Source of the DNA: Ignelater luminosus | Lineage: Eukaryota; Arthropoda; Insecta; Coleoptera; Elateridae | Reading direction: 5' to 3' | Length of the DNA stretch: 64,000 nt | Assembly (NCBI GenBank): GCA_011009095.1 | Contig: VTPC01090587.1 | Span: 1 to 64,000, forward strand | In this document: piece after piece, positions 23,185 through 34,650 of the stretch | Layout of the letters: the number at the start of each line of letters is the position of its first letter | How positions within the stretch are numbered: the first letter of the stretch is position 1 | Notes under the pieces: generated by a model | The model's input: the letters and a program-made list of their open reading frames with translations, nothing else | Told to the model about the DNA's origin: nothing | The model's database searches: none | Position numbers and translations under genes: made by a program

Positions 23185-24290
23185 ATCGTCCAAAATTAGC
23201 CCAGACGTCTATAGTTGTAAATTGGACGTCACAAGACGTCCCGTCCGTTTTTAGATGTTTATAGGACGACTGTCGGCGGTATCAGACTTTCTATTTTGGT
23301 TCATACTTCGTCCGAATATATTTTTGTCCATTAGTTTTATATCCATTGGACATTCATTTTTAGACATCCATCGGATCCATCTACGAGAATTGTACAATGG
23401 AAACACGTTTGATCAAGGTATCGGTGACTTCGTCACCATGGCAACGGCATTCATTTGAGTTTTTGTCTGTTTAAGTACTAATGACGCATTTGTCAAAAAT
23501 ATTTGCATTTGGCTCTTCCTTAAGCATTGTTACTGAGTTACAAAATGACATCCATGATCGAAAATCCGTCCAAAAATAATCTGCGTGCTGTTAGTCAGTT
23601 TTTGGCAGCTGAGGATCGTCAGACAATGGAAATTTATATGAGAATTATTGCCGGTAATGAGTCTTGGTGCGATCACTACGAACCAGAACCCAAACGTCAG
23701 AGTATGCTCTGGAAGTATCCGTAATCGGAAAGCTCACAAGTGATGTCATTCTTCTGCATGATAATGCTCGATCCCATATGGCTCATACAGTTCAAGATCT
23801 GCTTGGGCTTATGAAATGGGAAGTCTTAGAATATCCGCCTTACAGTCCCGACTTGTCACCGTGTGATTTTCATGTGTTTGGCCCATTAAAACAGTCACTA
23901 AAAGGGCGGCGGTTCAATTCGGACGCAGAGGTAGAGATTGCTGTTAGGAAATGGTTCCGCAAACAACCGAAAATCTTTTATCAGAACGGTATTTATAGAT
24001 TGGTTAAACAATGGGACTCATGCTTTACTGTTAATGGAGATTTCTTTTGAAGTTGTTGAATAAAAAATGTCTTACAGTTTCTAAACGTGTTTCCATTGAA
24101 CAATCCTCGTACGTTACATCCAAACTACATTCAATAACAAATTGTGACAAGTATATGTCCCATAGACGTCTACTGGACGTCTATCAGTTAAAGATTAGAC
24201 GTCCATTGGACATTCGTTTCCGGAATCTGGATATCTGTCGCCGTCCATTGAAAGTCCGTGTGCTGTTTGCGATACCGTTCTCGGAAAGAT
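23185..24290. repeat. GACGTC-rich repeat element split by a mariner
   Basis: Both flanks of the mariner remnant carry repeated AGACGTC and GTCCATTGGACATTC words (left 23200-23385, right 24160-24265). The two flanks look like the halves of one element whose ends are internally repetitive. I cannot name the family, and no clean terminal repeat or target duplication was fixed. Confidence 0.45.
23540..24049 (+). pseudogene. mariner transposase, internally deleted
   Basis: The C-terminal 100 codons are well kept: ILLHDNARSHMAHTVQDLL (second catalytic Asp), EYPPYSPDLSPCDFHVFGPL (third Asp, mariner DD34D spacing), then FNSDAEVEIAVRKWFRKQPK and a terminal VNGDFF stop. Upstream, RIIAGNESWCDHYEPEPKRQ has Asn where the first catalytic Asp (TGDESW) should be. 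The DNA-binding N-terminus is missing, and about 80 residues between the two blocks are deleted with a frame change. It resembles the irritans-like group. Inactive. Confidence 0.85.
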
Positions 24291-27200
24291 AAATAAAGCC
24301 TGGTATTTTTAAAAGTGACCTATGAAATAGAAAAGAAAATTTATTGCAGTGAAATAATGAAACAAAACTCACGAAAGCTGCTACAGAACACAGTTGTCTC
24401 GAGAATACGTTCGTATACCTGCATATTTCTTGAATTCGCATTTATGTATGCACTCTTCAAATTTTGTTATTATAGGTATATGGCGTACACCCACGTATAC
24501 TCTCCAATACAACACTATCTTCAACAACCTTTTAAATAAAGCATCTTATTGACAGAAAGTTTACGGAAAAAATATCAACACTTGACTGAAAATATTGGAA
24601 AGGTCAAGTACAGGACAATTAAAAAAAAGAATACGAGCATCTCCAAAGGTTCTGCTTCTAATAATTATATAGTGTGGTTTTACAATTTTTGAATAATTAT
24701 TGCATGTAAATTAGGAAAATCATCTCATGCTTAAGTAACGGCAGAGTGATTGACCTACTGCAAACTAATATATAGAAATACAGTGCTTACACCTGGTATA
24801 GTTTGCAGTCATTTCACATTGTATAAATTATTGTTTGTCAAGCCATATCAATGTAATATAAAATGAAAATTAATCATAAATTAAAATTATCAAAATAATT
24901 TCTTTTAAAATACAGGGTCTTAAACGATTATTTTTTCTTTAACATTCAATGTTAACTTTTAGGTTTTATGAATTGTTGAGCAACTAACGATTTTAAAAAC
25001 CTACTAAAGGCGCCCGGTGTGCATATTTATTAACACTAATTGCAACCATAGTTTATTTTTTATTGCATTTTTATGCAATGATCGCATGAAGTAAATAATT
25101 AATAATTAGCGCCAATTAACTATTATATTAATTAGTAATTACAGTCTCATGAAAAGCAAGCCGGTTTAATTAAAGAAAAATGTGAATGTCATATACCTAT
25201 AACACAAAAACTTCTTTCAATATCTGAAACTGTCTTCAAACAGGTACATCTCCGCTACTGAGGGATATTCAGTTGAACATCTTGTATTATTTCGAAAAGT
25301 CGCGTTGAGAAATAAGACATGGTAACATAGCAGATTGAGAATGCTTCATCCTATTCTGGGATTATTAATTCTGGTTTACTCAGAAACGACACATGCACAA
25401 TTATTGAAACAGTTTACAAGGGGAATTTTAATCTAAAAACATACAGAAATTAGATATAATCCCTAGCAAGTCGAAGTCAAACAATAGTTATGAAAAGATG
25501 TGTGAGAAACCTGTGTGAAAATATCTTTAGGAGAAGAAAAAATCAGAAGTATAATGATGACAATGAGAAATTAAACTCCTAAGTACGATTATTATCAGTC
25601 GTTTTATTGTTGTAAAAGATACATTTATGTTACCATGTTACCAGTAATAAAGCTATGCTTTTGAAGAAGGCATGTGTTAATAAAGCGTTACATCTACCAA
25701 CTTACTTCAAATTGAAATAAAAAATAATTTATTTTAGGTACTCCATTAGCAGCATGAATTTCATTTTTTAATAGTATTTGTAAATAAAGAACCATCCATA
25801 CATTCACCTAAAAGAATAGAAAATCAAATAATTGATTTTTATACATAACGGCTTTTATTGTATTTTAACAAATAACACTGTATGTAGGAAATCTTAATGT
25901 TTTTATTCACTTTTGATTTGGCTAATAAAAATGATAATTGTAAGTCAAGGTTGCCATTACGAGTATACTTATGAACATATCGTCTGTAGTGATAATGTGC
26001 CATACCTTTAGCTTTATCAGATTAATTTAATTTCTATTTGAACTTGTTTTGTTTAATTATTAACGGAAACCTACTCCTTTATATCGTATTGGTTTTATAA
26101 GTAAAACAAATTTAAGATAATGCGTAGTATCATATTTTAAAGCCATGGATATGCTAATGGAACAGGGCAGGTGGAAAGTGGGGATTTCTCGCGTATCAGC
26201 ACATATGAAAAAGTAGTCAGAGGTTCTTCAAGTTACTTTAATGGCAAAAAGAAATGTTAAAATTTTTTCAGGCAGTGACACAAATTGTCAATAGAGAATA
26301 AGTCTTTCGTGCCTTTTCCCAAAGAAGACTGCCTAGTAAGTCATGGAAAAACTAAACAAATATCTAATAAGACATTGATGAGTTTCCCGAGTTCACAGGT
26401 CTTTTCCCACTTTGTAACTTCTGTGATTCACCTTTCATGTTATTACTAATACACGCATATCAAGTTTTATTTTTTGCCATTTTGAATTTATTCAAAAGAA
26501 TAGAGATTTTCAACTGAGTTTTGGAAAAATGTAGGAATTACATAACTCTGTAGAAAAGTGTTTTTGAGAAATTCTTGTTTAAATCTTTTTTGTATTTTTA
26601 GTTGTAAAGTGTCCTAAAATTATGGCATGTTTTTGAAACTTATCTATTTTAAATATCAACTCTATCTTTTGATTTACGTTCTGTGTATTTATTTAATTGC
26701 CCAGAAAATGGATAAAGACTTTCGTTTGATGTCTCGCCTTTGTTATTAAAAACCGAATCGCTATTTTAAATAAATGTGTTTGTTACAAGTTAGTTAAATT
26801 CAGTATATTGTACTCCTTTTCCACGTTTCCTTGAATTGTGACGCTTCAATTTTCGATTATTCAGCTACGGTATAACAATTCTATCTCGTGCATTTACACG
26901 CTACTTTCTAAATTATTCTGCTATTATGCAGTTAGTCTTATCGATCCTACTCTTTTTTTGAATACATAATGTCTTTGCTACCTTCAGTATGGATTAACAC
27001 ACGAAGCTTATGGTAAACGTAAATTGGTTACTATGAATAGGAATACGTTTTTGAGTTACTTTGAATGCAAAATAAATATGTACGTTCATTGGAGAACTAG
27101 ATTATGTATACGTTTTTAGATTCTGTTAGGCATTTTCTTCCACCACCTCACAAAAAATAATCTTTTTCCAGTGATAACTAAATAAATAAACTAAAATTGC

Positions 27201-28330
27201 TGAACTTTTTTCTTTAGGTATCCAATGAATTGCCTTAAAAATAACTAAAAATCAGTGGCAATATTAAGTCATTTTCTAAAACAGCACTAGACAGCTTGGT
27301 GAATAAATGGGTGGAGCTAAAACTAAGAAATGAATTAATAGACTCGGAATTGAATATCTATTCGATGGTGTACGCATCTACGGCAGCAGTTATATTTCTG
27401 AGGAATTCGGATTAGACGAAAAAACACTTGAAGTTATTAGTTGACAAAAAATAACAAAACGATATCGGAAGTTTTACACTTGCAGACAGGACCGATTCTA
27501 CTAATTCTAGTAATGCGCTCTATGTTAATGTTTTGTTTCTTCAGCCGAGGATGGTATGGAAAGGAAAGGAATTGCCTAATTCTAGTAGGGTCCTCCAGCG
27601 ACTACGGCAAGAAAATCTTGACTGAAATCTTGTACATTTGACGAATATGCGCAGATAATAGCTTGAAATAAAAGAGTTTTGATACAACGTCTTTTTCTGT
27701 GTTCTACTGGGAGTCCTTGAGAAGAAGACGTTTATATAGTTCAAAGATGATAGATATGTGATTCTCGGAAAATCTTTCTAGTGTGAATCTTGTGTTGGAT
27801 ATGATCTTCCACCGACCGAGTCATTGTCCAGGATGAAGTGCATTTTTTAACGATTTTTTATTACAAGTAAACACGGAAATTGTTATGAATTTTATATTAT
27901 CTGTATTAAACTTTACAAATTATCAACCTTGTCTTTGCGGAGCACCTGCATTAATTATTATTATCAACAAAATAACAAGATTTACAAATATTTGGCCAAT
28001 TTTGTGTATCTTTGCACCAAAAAGAGAGTTACCAACAGATGAATCAGAAGAACTAGAACAATTCTGCAATTTAAACTTAGTTGTGATATAACCATTAACG
28101 ATTGAACAGATCTATAGATAGGGTTAGAACCACTTTATAATGAGGCGTGGGAAATCACAATATTATCCAGCATGTTCATTGAACGTTTAGAAACGAAAAG
28201 AAAACCACATCTGAATACGTTATTAACAGTCAAGAATTCATACTAGAAGAAGCTACAAAGGAAGATATATGATATCAAGATCTATAAGACGCATTTGCAA
28301 TAAAGCGAAAAGACGATAAGAATTAGTAGC
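24291..28330. other. 4-kb intergenic region, no gene recognised
   Basis: AT-rich with scattered short frames. A weakly protein-like stretch at 27285-27640 (NKWVELKLRNELIDSE) could be decayed LINE sequence but has no diagnostic motif. No RNA genes seen. Confidence 0.35.
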
Positions 28331-28339
28331 CATGGTGAA

Positions 28340-29790
28340 TCTGAATGTTTTTACAACTTTTCAGTTAGGATTGATAACACAAATAGGGATCATCGCATAA
28401 GTAGAAACAGTGGCCTAAATGCCCCAACAGCTGCTTCAGGCGAAGAATAATGATCACCACGCAACTTGTTTTTGATTGTCGGGAACAGAAAGAAATCATT
28501 GGTGTTACATCAGGCGAATACGAACAATGCGACGGCAATTTCACTTTTTCACTAGCTAAAAAGTCGACAGTTTGTGAAGCTGTGTGGGCACTTGCATTGT
28601 CATGGTGAAGAAGGATGCGCCGATTTGGATTATTTTTTCTGATTTCACCAATGACTTCCGGCAAACAAATTGTGTGTACCAATCAACGTTCACAGTTCTT
28701 TAATCCTCTAAAGCTGTAGTTGTCACGTGTCCAGAAATACGGAAGAAACAAGCAATCATTAGGTTTGTTCGTTTGATTGCACTTTGCACACTTTTTATAC
28801 GTCACGAGTGCAGCAAGTTCAAAGAAAGAGACAGCTATATTTACACTAAATTATGGCATTTCAAATGAACGTTTTGATTGCAACTTGGTGCAACATAATA
28901 AAGAAATAATGACCTGGCAACTAAATCTTCATTTGTATTACTGTAATTGCACATTGATACCATATTGCTTCGCTCATTTTCTTCAGTTAGAAAACTTACT
29001 TCTAATAATTTTTTAGGTTAACACGCTGTTCCGGCACAACAAAAAGGTTAGAATTTCTTTCTCCACTACCTTGAACTTTGCTGCACCTGCTTTAAACCAA
29101 GTGCAAATAGTTCAGATTAGTGCAGCTGCACTCTAAGAAACGAACAGAAATAAGTTCAAGTTAGTACAGCATTAATTTCATAAACGAACGAATTTAGTGT
29201 AGAAATTATAAAAAGTGCTGAACTAGTGCAACAAATGAACAAACCCATTTGTTTTGCAACACTGTGTGAACGAACAACTTTTGTGGGTAACATTCAAACA
29301 GTGGATTGTTGTTTAGTTTTTGGCTCGTATGAGTACATCCAACTTTCGTCACTAGTAACAAGATCGTACACTAAATTTGAATGACCTCGATTGAATTTCT
29401 TCGGCATCTCTGTCCATCAATTCACTCGATTCTTCTTTTGAACTTCACTCAAATTATGTGGAATCCAGCGACTGCAAAGCCCAAGGTGATCCCTTATTCA
29501 CGGTATGTCACATGCCGATCTCGCTCAAATATTTCACGCACAGCATCAACGTTAGTGGCAACAACAGACGTAGATGGACGACCTTTGCGAAATTCATCAC
29601 TGAGAAAAGAACGTACACGCTGGAATTCAGAAAACCAATTATAAACAGTTCTATTCGATGGAGCTTCATCACCAAAAGCCGCATTAAGCCATTCGATGCA
29701 TTGTTTGGGTGTGAAGTTGCTTCGAAAATCGTAAAAAATCATTATTCGAAAATGTTCACGCGAGAGTTCCATTTTTTCACAAAATTACTT
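28340..29790 (-). pseudogene. mariner transposase (mellifera/mauritiana type) interrupted by a MITE
   Basis: Read on the minus strand from Met at 29772: MELSREHFRIMIFYDFRSNF, a helix-turn-helix (PSNRTVYNWFSEFQR), RDRHVTYRE, then WIPHNLSE, VTSDESWMYSYEPKTKQQST with the first catalytic Asp, KVVRSHSVAKQM up to a 486-bp insertion, then IACFFRISGHV, LLHHDNASAHTASQTVDFL with the second Asp, SYSPDVTP, and in another frame NDFFLFPTIKNKLRG with the third Asp. It is nearly full-length in content but carries several stops and shifts and fades near 28340. Mariner end repeats were not found. Confidence 0.85.
28761..29246. mobile_element. 486-bp MITE inside mariner, exact 3-bp target duplication
   Basis: The ends AGGTTTGTTCGTTTGATTGC and, inverted, GGGTTTGTTCATTTGTTGCA share further sub-terminal GCAC and CTTTTTATA words. 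ATT is duplicated at 28758-28760 and 29247-29249. Removing the element plus one ATT restores the mariner reading KQMIACFF, which proves the insertion boundaries. The 3-bp duplication and GGTTTGTTC termini suggest a PIF/Harbinger relative. It has no coding capacity of its own. Confidence 0.85.
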
Positions 29791-30842
29791 TTTCAAAACG
29801 CTATATAAACAGAACTGGTTAGTTTGGGTATGAATTGTCAACTGAATTATAGGTTAGAAGTGACAAATTTTTTGAATTTGACAATGGTACAATGCTGACA
29901 CTACCGGAAGTACCCGATTGCAGAAATTTCTCCAGCAAGCCTCGTAATGCGGTTTTGTTGCTGACCTTGCTGACTCATAAGCATGTACTTGCAAGTCGTA
30001 ACCTGTTAGCAATATGGCAGGTAGGTAATATATCCTTAGAAATGAGTATTATAATTAATCAGTTTTCTATGCGCATGCATCAAATTAAAGGTGTATTTGT
30101 GGTGATTTGAATGGAGGTAACGAAAGACCACATTCGGTGTAGTATAGGCTTGAATTTAATAAAGGTCACAATGTGACAGTAGCAACTGGTAGCAACTAAC
30201 AATATACGTGAAGTTTATGGTGATGCGTCCCTAAGTGTTAACCAGTGGTTCCAACGATTTCGGTCTGGAGACTGCAGCTTCGAAGATAAATCACGTGAAG
30301 GGCGCACGGTGGAATTCAATGAAGACCTTTTGCGAATAACGGTGAAGTATAACCTATCAATAATTATTGAAGAACTTGCAGAAACTCTTAATGCTTCACA
30401 TTCTTTTGTCCGACTCTTTGAAACGTATTTGGTGAGGTTTCTAAACTAAAAAAATGGGCACCCCCTGCATTATCCGATGTAAATTTGCAATTACGACATA
30501 TTTACTCCGCATTATTGTCAAGATTAAAAAAATGAACCGTTTTTGAGCGGCATTGTTACTGTCCACTACAATATCCAGCGCAGAAGGCAATGGTTATCGC
30601 CAGGAGACGTTCCCCAACCCCAATCTAGAGGAGGATTGCATCCACATAAGGTATTGCTCTGTATTTAGTGGGATTCGGAGGGAATTATTCATTTTGAACT
30701 GATAACATCTATTGTACTGAATTGGAGCGTTTAAAAACAGTACTTGAAGAAAAACGGCCAGTTTTGGTGAATCGGAAAGGCGTTCTTTTCCATCAAGACA
30801 ACGTCAGATCGCATATAGCAAAATCAACACTCAAAAAAATTG

Positions 30843-31675
30843 CTTCTTTTAAAGCTATCCGTTTTAATTCAAACATTAGATAGGTTCGTATATAAGCAAA
30901 TAGATATTTGGTTCTTTAAAGAATATCGTATGTTTAGGGTTCAAATACTAAATATTCTTAATGTAAGCTGAAGATATGATTGAATTCAATGCAATACATA
31001 CAATTATTCCAATAGTTTATGGATGAAACCCCAATAATTAAAGCAAAGCTGTTGAATTTTAGAAATGAATATATATATTTCTTTATTTTTGTTTAGTTCT
31101 AATTTATAATTATGCCCAAAATATAAAAATTTCAGCATAATTTTATTTTGTTTTCTTATTTTCAAGTAGGGATGATTTCCTTAAACTGCAGAATTTACAG
31201 TTCAACACAAATCCTACTTAAAAAGTAGGAAAATTTAATAAAGACCTAAAACAGTCCTTATGAAAAGTTCCCAAACTATAATGAAGATCTTGTTTGATCT
31301 TATCACGTTTGACTGAAAACCCCTGAAACAATATTTACAGCATGAACAGATTCTACTGACATCTATAAAATGTTCGCACTTACTACTTCAATAATGTTGC
31401 TAAATTTAAACAAACATTATTGTAATATTTAAAAGAAACATTTCAATATACTTCATAAGAAACAGTAGTACCCTTAATTCAAATCGATCCCTGCTTCAAT
31501 GAAGATTATTAGCTTTAAAAATACTCTACCAGTTAAACAAATCAATGTCTTCCTTTAAACATATAGGTATACTTGCTTCAAACAACTTTTCTTGATTGAA
31601 AGATATATCAACTTGAATTAAATATATTTTGTTAAACATACACGTATATTTAAAGGAAGAAATCCTTTTTTCGGT
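30843..31675. mobile_element. ~830-bp AT-rich insertion in mariner
   Basis: Separates TLKKI from EKQLGWE of the transposase. Its outer edges share a weak inverted CTTC-TTTAAA word (left CTTCTTTTAAAG, right TTTAAAGGAAG). The interior is AT-rich and non-coding. The family is unknown; the boundaries come from the interrupted protein and are good to about 15 bases. Confidence 0.55.
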
Positions 31676-31799
31676 GAATGCGAGAAACAGTTGGGTTGGG
31701 AAGCAATGATTCACCCAGCATATTCTCCAGATATAGCACCTTCCTATTACCAATTTATTTTGGTTGGGTAAAATATATGGCGAATGTCAGCGATGTTAC

Positions 31800-32140
31800 G
31801 GATATAATAAACCAGTTTATATATTTGTTCATGATCTTTCTGGGTCGTAACAGACCATGCTTTTATTTTGTTAGGTTGGAAGTGTTTTTTTTTTTGAAAA
31901 TTGTGCCTGCGGCTGCATTTGGCGCTGTCGCACGATCAAAAATTTTTCATAAACGTTTAGTACCGATTAGTTTTGTTTTATTAAAAAGAAATCAAGTTTT
32001 CTTTATATTTACAGAGTTACAAAAAAAAGGCAACAGCGTGAGGTTAAACTGTCATAAAATCATAACCTTAAAGCACATTAAGCGTCAATTAGATTTTAGA
32101 AGCCGAGTTAATAGATAAACAGTCCGGTTTACAATACTCA
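31800..32140. mobile_element. Second, ~340-bp insertion in the same mariner
   Basis: Lies between the PSYYQF block and the LENDGKYIID terminus. The edges AATAAACCAGTTTATATATT and GATAAACAGTCCGGTTTACA are roughly inverted, suggesting a small MITE. No coding potential beyond chance frames. Confidence 0.45.
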
Positions 32141-32260
32141 AACTATCATTCTTCCACAGCCATATACGATTCAGAAACATCGTGAACGCTGTATAGCTGC
32201 GAAAGTAATTTTAGAAAATGATGGCAAATATATTATTGATTAAAAACAAATAATTCCCTG

Positions 32261-32635
32261 TTCAACGAACTCCGAAGGAGTCGTTACTGAATTTGCGAAG
32301 TCTGTCTGTCTGTCTGTATGTATGTCCGCATTTTTTGTCAAATTCTAAAATTTTGACTTCAGATTTTGATTCTACATCAAAAACTAAAGACAACGTGGTG
32401 TCTTCGTTTTTTGATAACTCTTCGGGAACATGGACAAAATGGCAGCCGAAAATTGGAAAATTCTCAAAAATTCTTTTTTTTACTTTAGAATCGTATTCTA
32501 CATCAAAAAATAAGACAAACGTGTACTTTTAGTTTTTTGATATCACCTCGGGAACATGGTCAAAATGGCTGCTGAAGTCTGAAAAAAGTAACAAAACGGA
32601 GTTCGTTGTGGTTATGCTTTGCATTCCCGGATGTT
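32261..32635 (+). repeat. Dispersed repeat with internal 126-bp tandem units (copy 3)
   Basis: The same layout as 3816-4175: TTCAACGAACTCCGAAGGAG, a CTGT-rich microsatellite, and two units whose TCTACATCAAAAA words start at 32371 and 32497, a period of 126. It follows the mariner stop by only about 20 bases. Confidence 0.75.
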
Positions 32636-33058
32636 TTTATTTGGATCTAATGTTATTGAAGAAAAATAGCATTAGGTAGTTATGGGATGACTCTCTTCAG
32701 AAGATGAGAAAAGGAGCACTTAAGAAAGAAATTAAGAAACTTATTTTCTTGTCTTATCATTTCATACTTCGAATTGACGTAAGCAAGGTAAAGATCGGCT
32801 AAACTTAAGATACTTAATATCAAATGCTACTTTTACAAAACGGTGGAAAATAGTACAGAGAATCTAATCTATTGATTCAAAAGAAATGCCAAAACAAATT
32901 ACGGGAAAGCAGCGAAAAAATGGTTGAGAATAAAGGATAATGGTAGAATTCGCTAACATAGCCATCCAGGCTTCTTGTTTACATTGCATAGATATGTGTT
33001 TCATACATGATCCGAAAATAAAACAACATTAATTTTGACTTTTTATTTCTGTTGAATA

Positions 33059-33238
33059 CATGTGTTAGAGTAGTTTCCAAATCTCGTGGCACGCGAAATG
33101 TGCAAAAGGCGGAGCTTACTGCACAAGAAAGAGCGAAAGAAAATTGTAAAAATCATGCATGTAGGGCCGCCCAGCTAAAATTCGTCTTCTGCGCATCGAA
33201 GGTCGCGTGTCACGAGATTTGGAAACCACTACACACTG
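33059..33238. mobile_element. 180-bp TA-flanked fold-back MITE
   Basis: The left arm CATGTGTTAGAGTAGTTTCC then AAATCTCGTGGCACGCGA pairs with the right arm TCGCGTGTCACGAGATTTGG then AAACCACTACACACTG. TA lies at 33057-33058 and 33239-33240. The small central part is GC-richer than the surroundings. It has no gene; an 80-codon frame through it is a by-product. Confidence 0.8.
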
Positions 33239-33240
33239 TA

Positions 33241-34640
33241 CTACGGGAAATCCGATTTCTTGTTTTTCTTTTTTTTTTAATTCAACATCTTTAATTCAAC
33301 GTCTTTATTTTCTGATTATAGAACTTCACATTTTAAGACATGAAATATGATCCTGCACATGATGGGCATCGTTTTTAATTTAGACGATGATTAATATTAA
33401 GAATATGGTATTAAAACTAGATATTTAGTGCAAAGAAATTGTAAATTTTAAAAAATAGTATAGTATTTTTAAATTAATATCGATTTCTAGAAAGTTCTCT
33501 AAAATTTTATTCCTTACTCATATTGAAGGCATAATAATTGTATTTTTAAGTAGTTTATTAAAAGATGCCCAAAAAGATAACAGATCCATAATAAAGAGTA
33601 CTTACATGTGCAGTAGATAAACAAAAATCATTAAAAATATTATTTTAAATTATCAGACGCAGATATGCATGTTACACGTAAACTTTAGTTTTTTATCAAT
33701 AAGGTCATTTTTAACAAAGAAGAAACAAATTTTAAATGCTACTACTATAAACTTTTATTGCATTTTTGAACATTTCAGTTCTAATATTTTTTTTATTCCC
33801 AAATCTCGGCCGAACTACAGTTATTGTAATAGAATTGGTTCGGCGGTATCACGCATTATTATCTTTACGCATAATGATTTTTCTACTGAAATCATAATTT
33901 TAATATTTTAACCGTTGCGTTCCAACGACTAAGCAATTATTTACACACCATCTATCAAATCATTTTTCTTAAAAAATTGATGTCTGTTTTTTTATGTGTG
34001 GTTGAACATCAAATATTTATTTAAGAATTATTTATGTAGTAATTTTTGTCTCGCAGAATCGCGTTTAAAATCTTATATTGTTAGATAAGAGTTGTTTGTT
34101 TATTCTGTTGCGACAATTTTCTCTCATTTTCTAAGCGAACATACCTATAAAGATTATGATTTTAAAATCAGACAAGTTTTACAATACCTTATATTATCCT
34201 TAATTACATCGCCTGGTGTAGTTGTTATTTTAATGCTTAATTATTCAGACCCAAGTTATTTTCTATTTCTTTTGTCAGCACAGAATATACGTATATGTCT
34301 CGTTTTTTAATAGGTGGACTTGGATTTTTCTAAGAATCTTTGTTTAGATATATTTATTAGAAAGCGAATTAACAGATTTGTTTATTATGACCTTCATTTT
34401 TTATTATATAAGAAATGTATTGACTTACACAAATAAAACAAAAATGATCCTGAATTCAGTGTTTGCCCAGTAAGGAATGGTATTTCCAGTAACGAAACGA
34501 TTAATGAAATAAAGATAGATTATTAACTTGCGAAAACATTGAACAAGCTGTTAATAGTTATTAAAAAATATAAATTGGAAAAACCATTTCGTACTCAAAT
34601 CTAACTTCTTATAATTTAAAAATCAATTCAATTTCTAATT
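33241..34640. other. Intergenic, upstream of the MBD4-like gene
   Basis: AT-rich and without recognisable coding exons. A 5' non-coding exon of the glycosylase gene probably lies in the right part, because TAATTAACAG at 34636-34645 looks like a splice acceptor just before the start codon. Confidence 0.35.
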
Positions 34641-34650
34641 AACAGAGATA

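Larger units (their letters stand above)
30180..32245 (+). pseudogene. Second mariner transposase, split by two insertions
   Basis: Pieces in order are: REVYGDASLSVNQWFQRFRS (helix-turn-helix), a degraded linker and decayed first-Asp region, RRRQWLSPGDVPQPQ, GGLHPHKVLLCI, EGIIHFEL, VLVNRKG-like text, VLFHQDNVRSHIAKSTLKKI with the second Asp (to ~30842), then after ~830 foreign bases LGWEAMIHPAYSPDIAPSYY with the third Asp (31690-31755), then after a further ~360 bases ERCIAAKVILENDGKYIID and a stop at 32239-32241. Stops and shifts are many, and the first Asp motif is unreadable. No N-terminal Met or end repeats were found. Confidence 0.8.

Noticed and set aside
27285-27750. Weak LINE-like reading NKWVELKLRNELIDSE
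   Set aside because: No endonuclease or reverse-transcriptase motif is legible; it could be chance.
31678-32118. 146-codon frame MRETVGLG... as a gene
   Set aside because: It starts in an alternative frame of the mariner third-Asp region and runs through an inserted MITE.
33052-33294. 80-codon frame MNTCVRVV... as a gene
   Set aside because: It is mostly the 180-bp fold-back MITE at 33059-33238.
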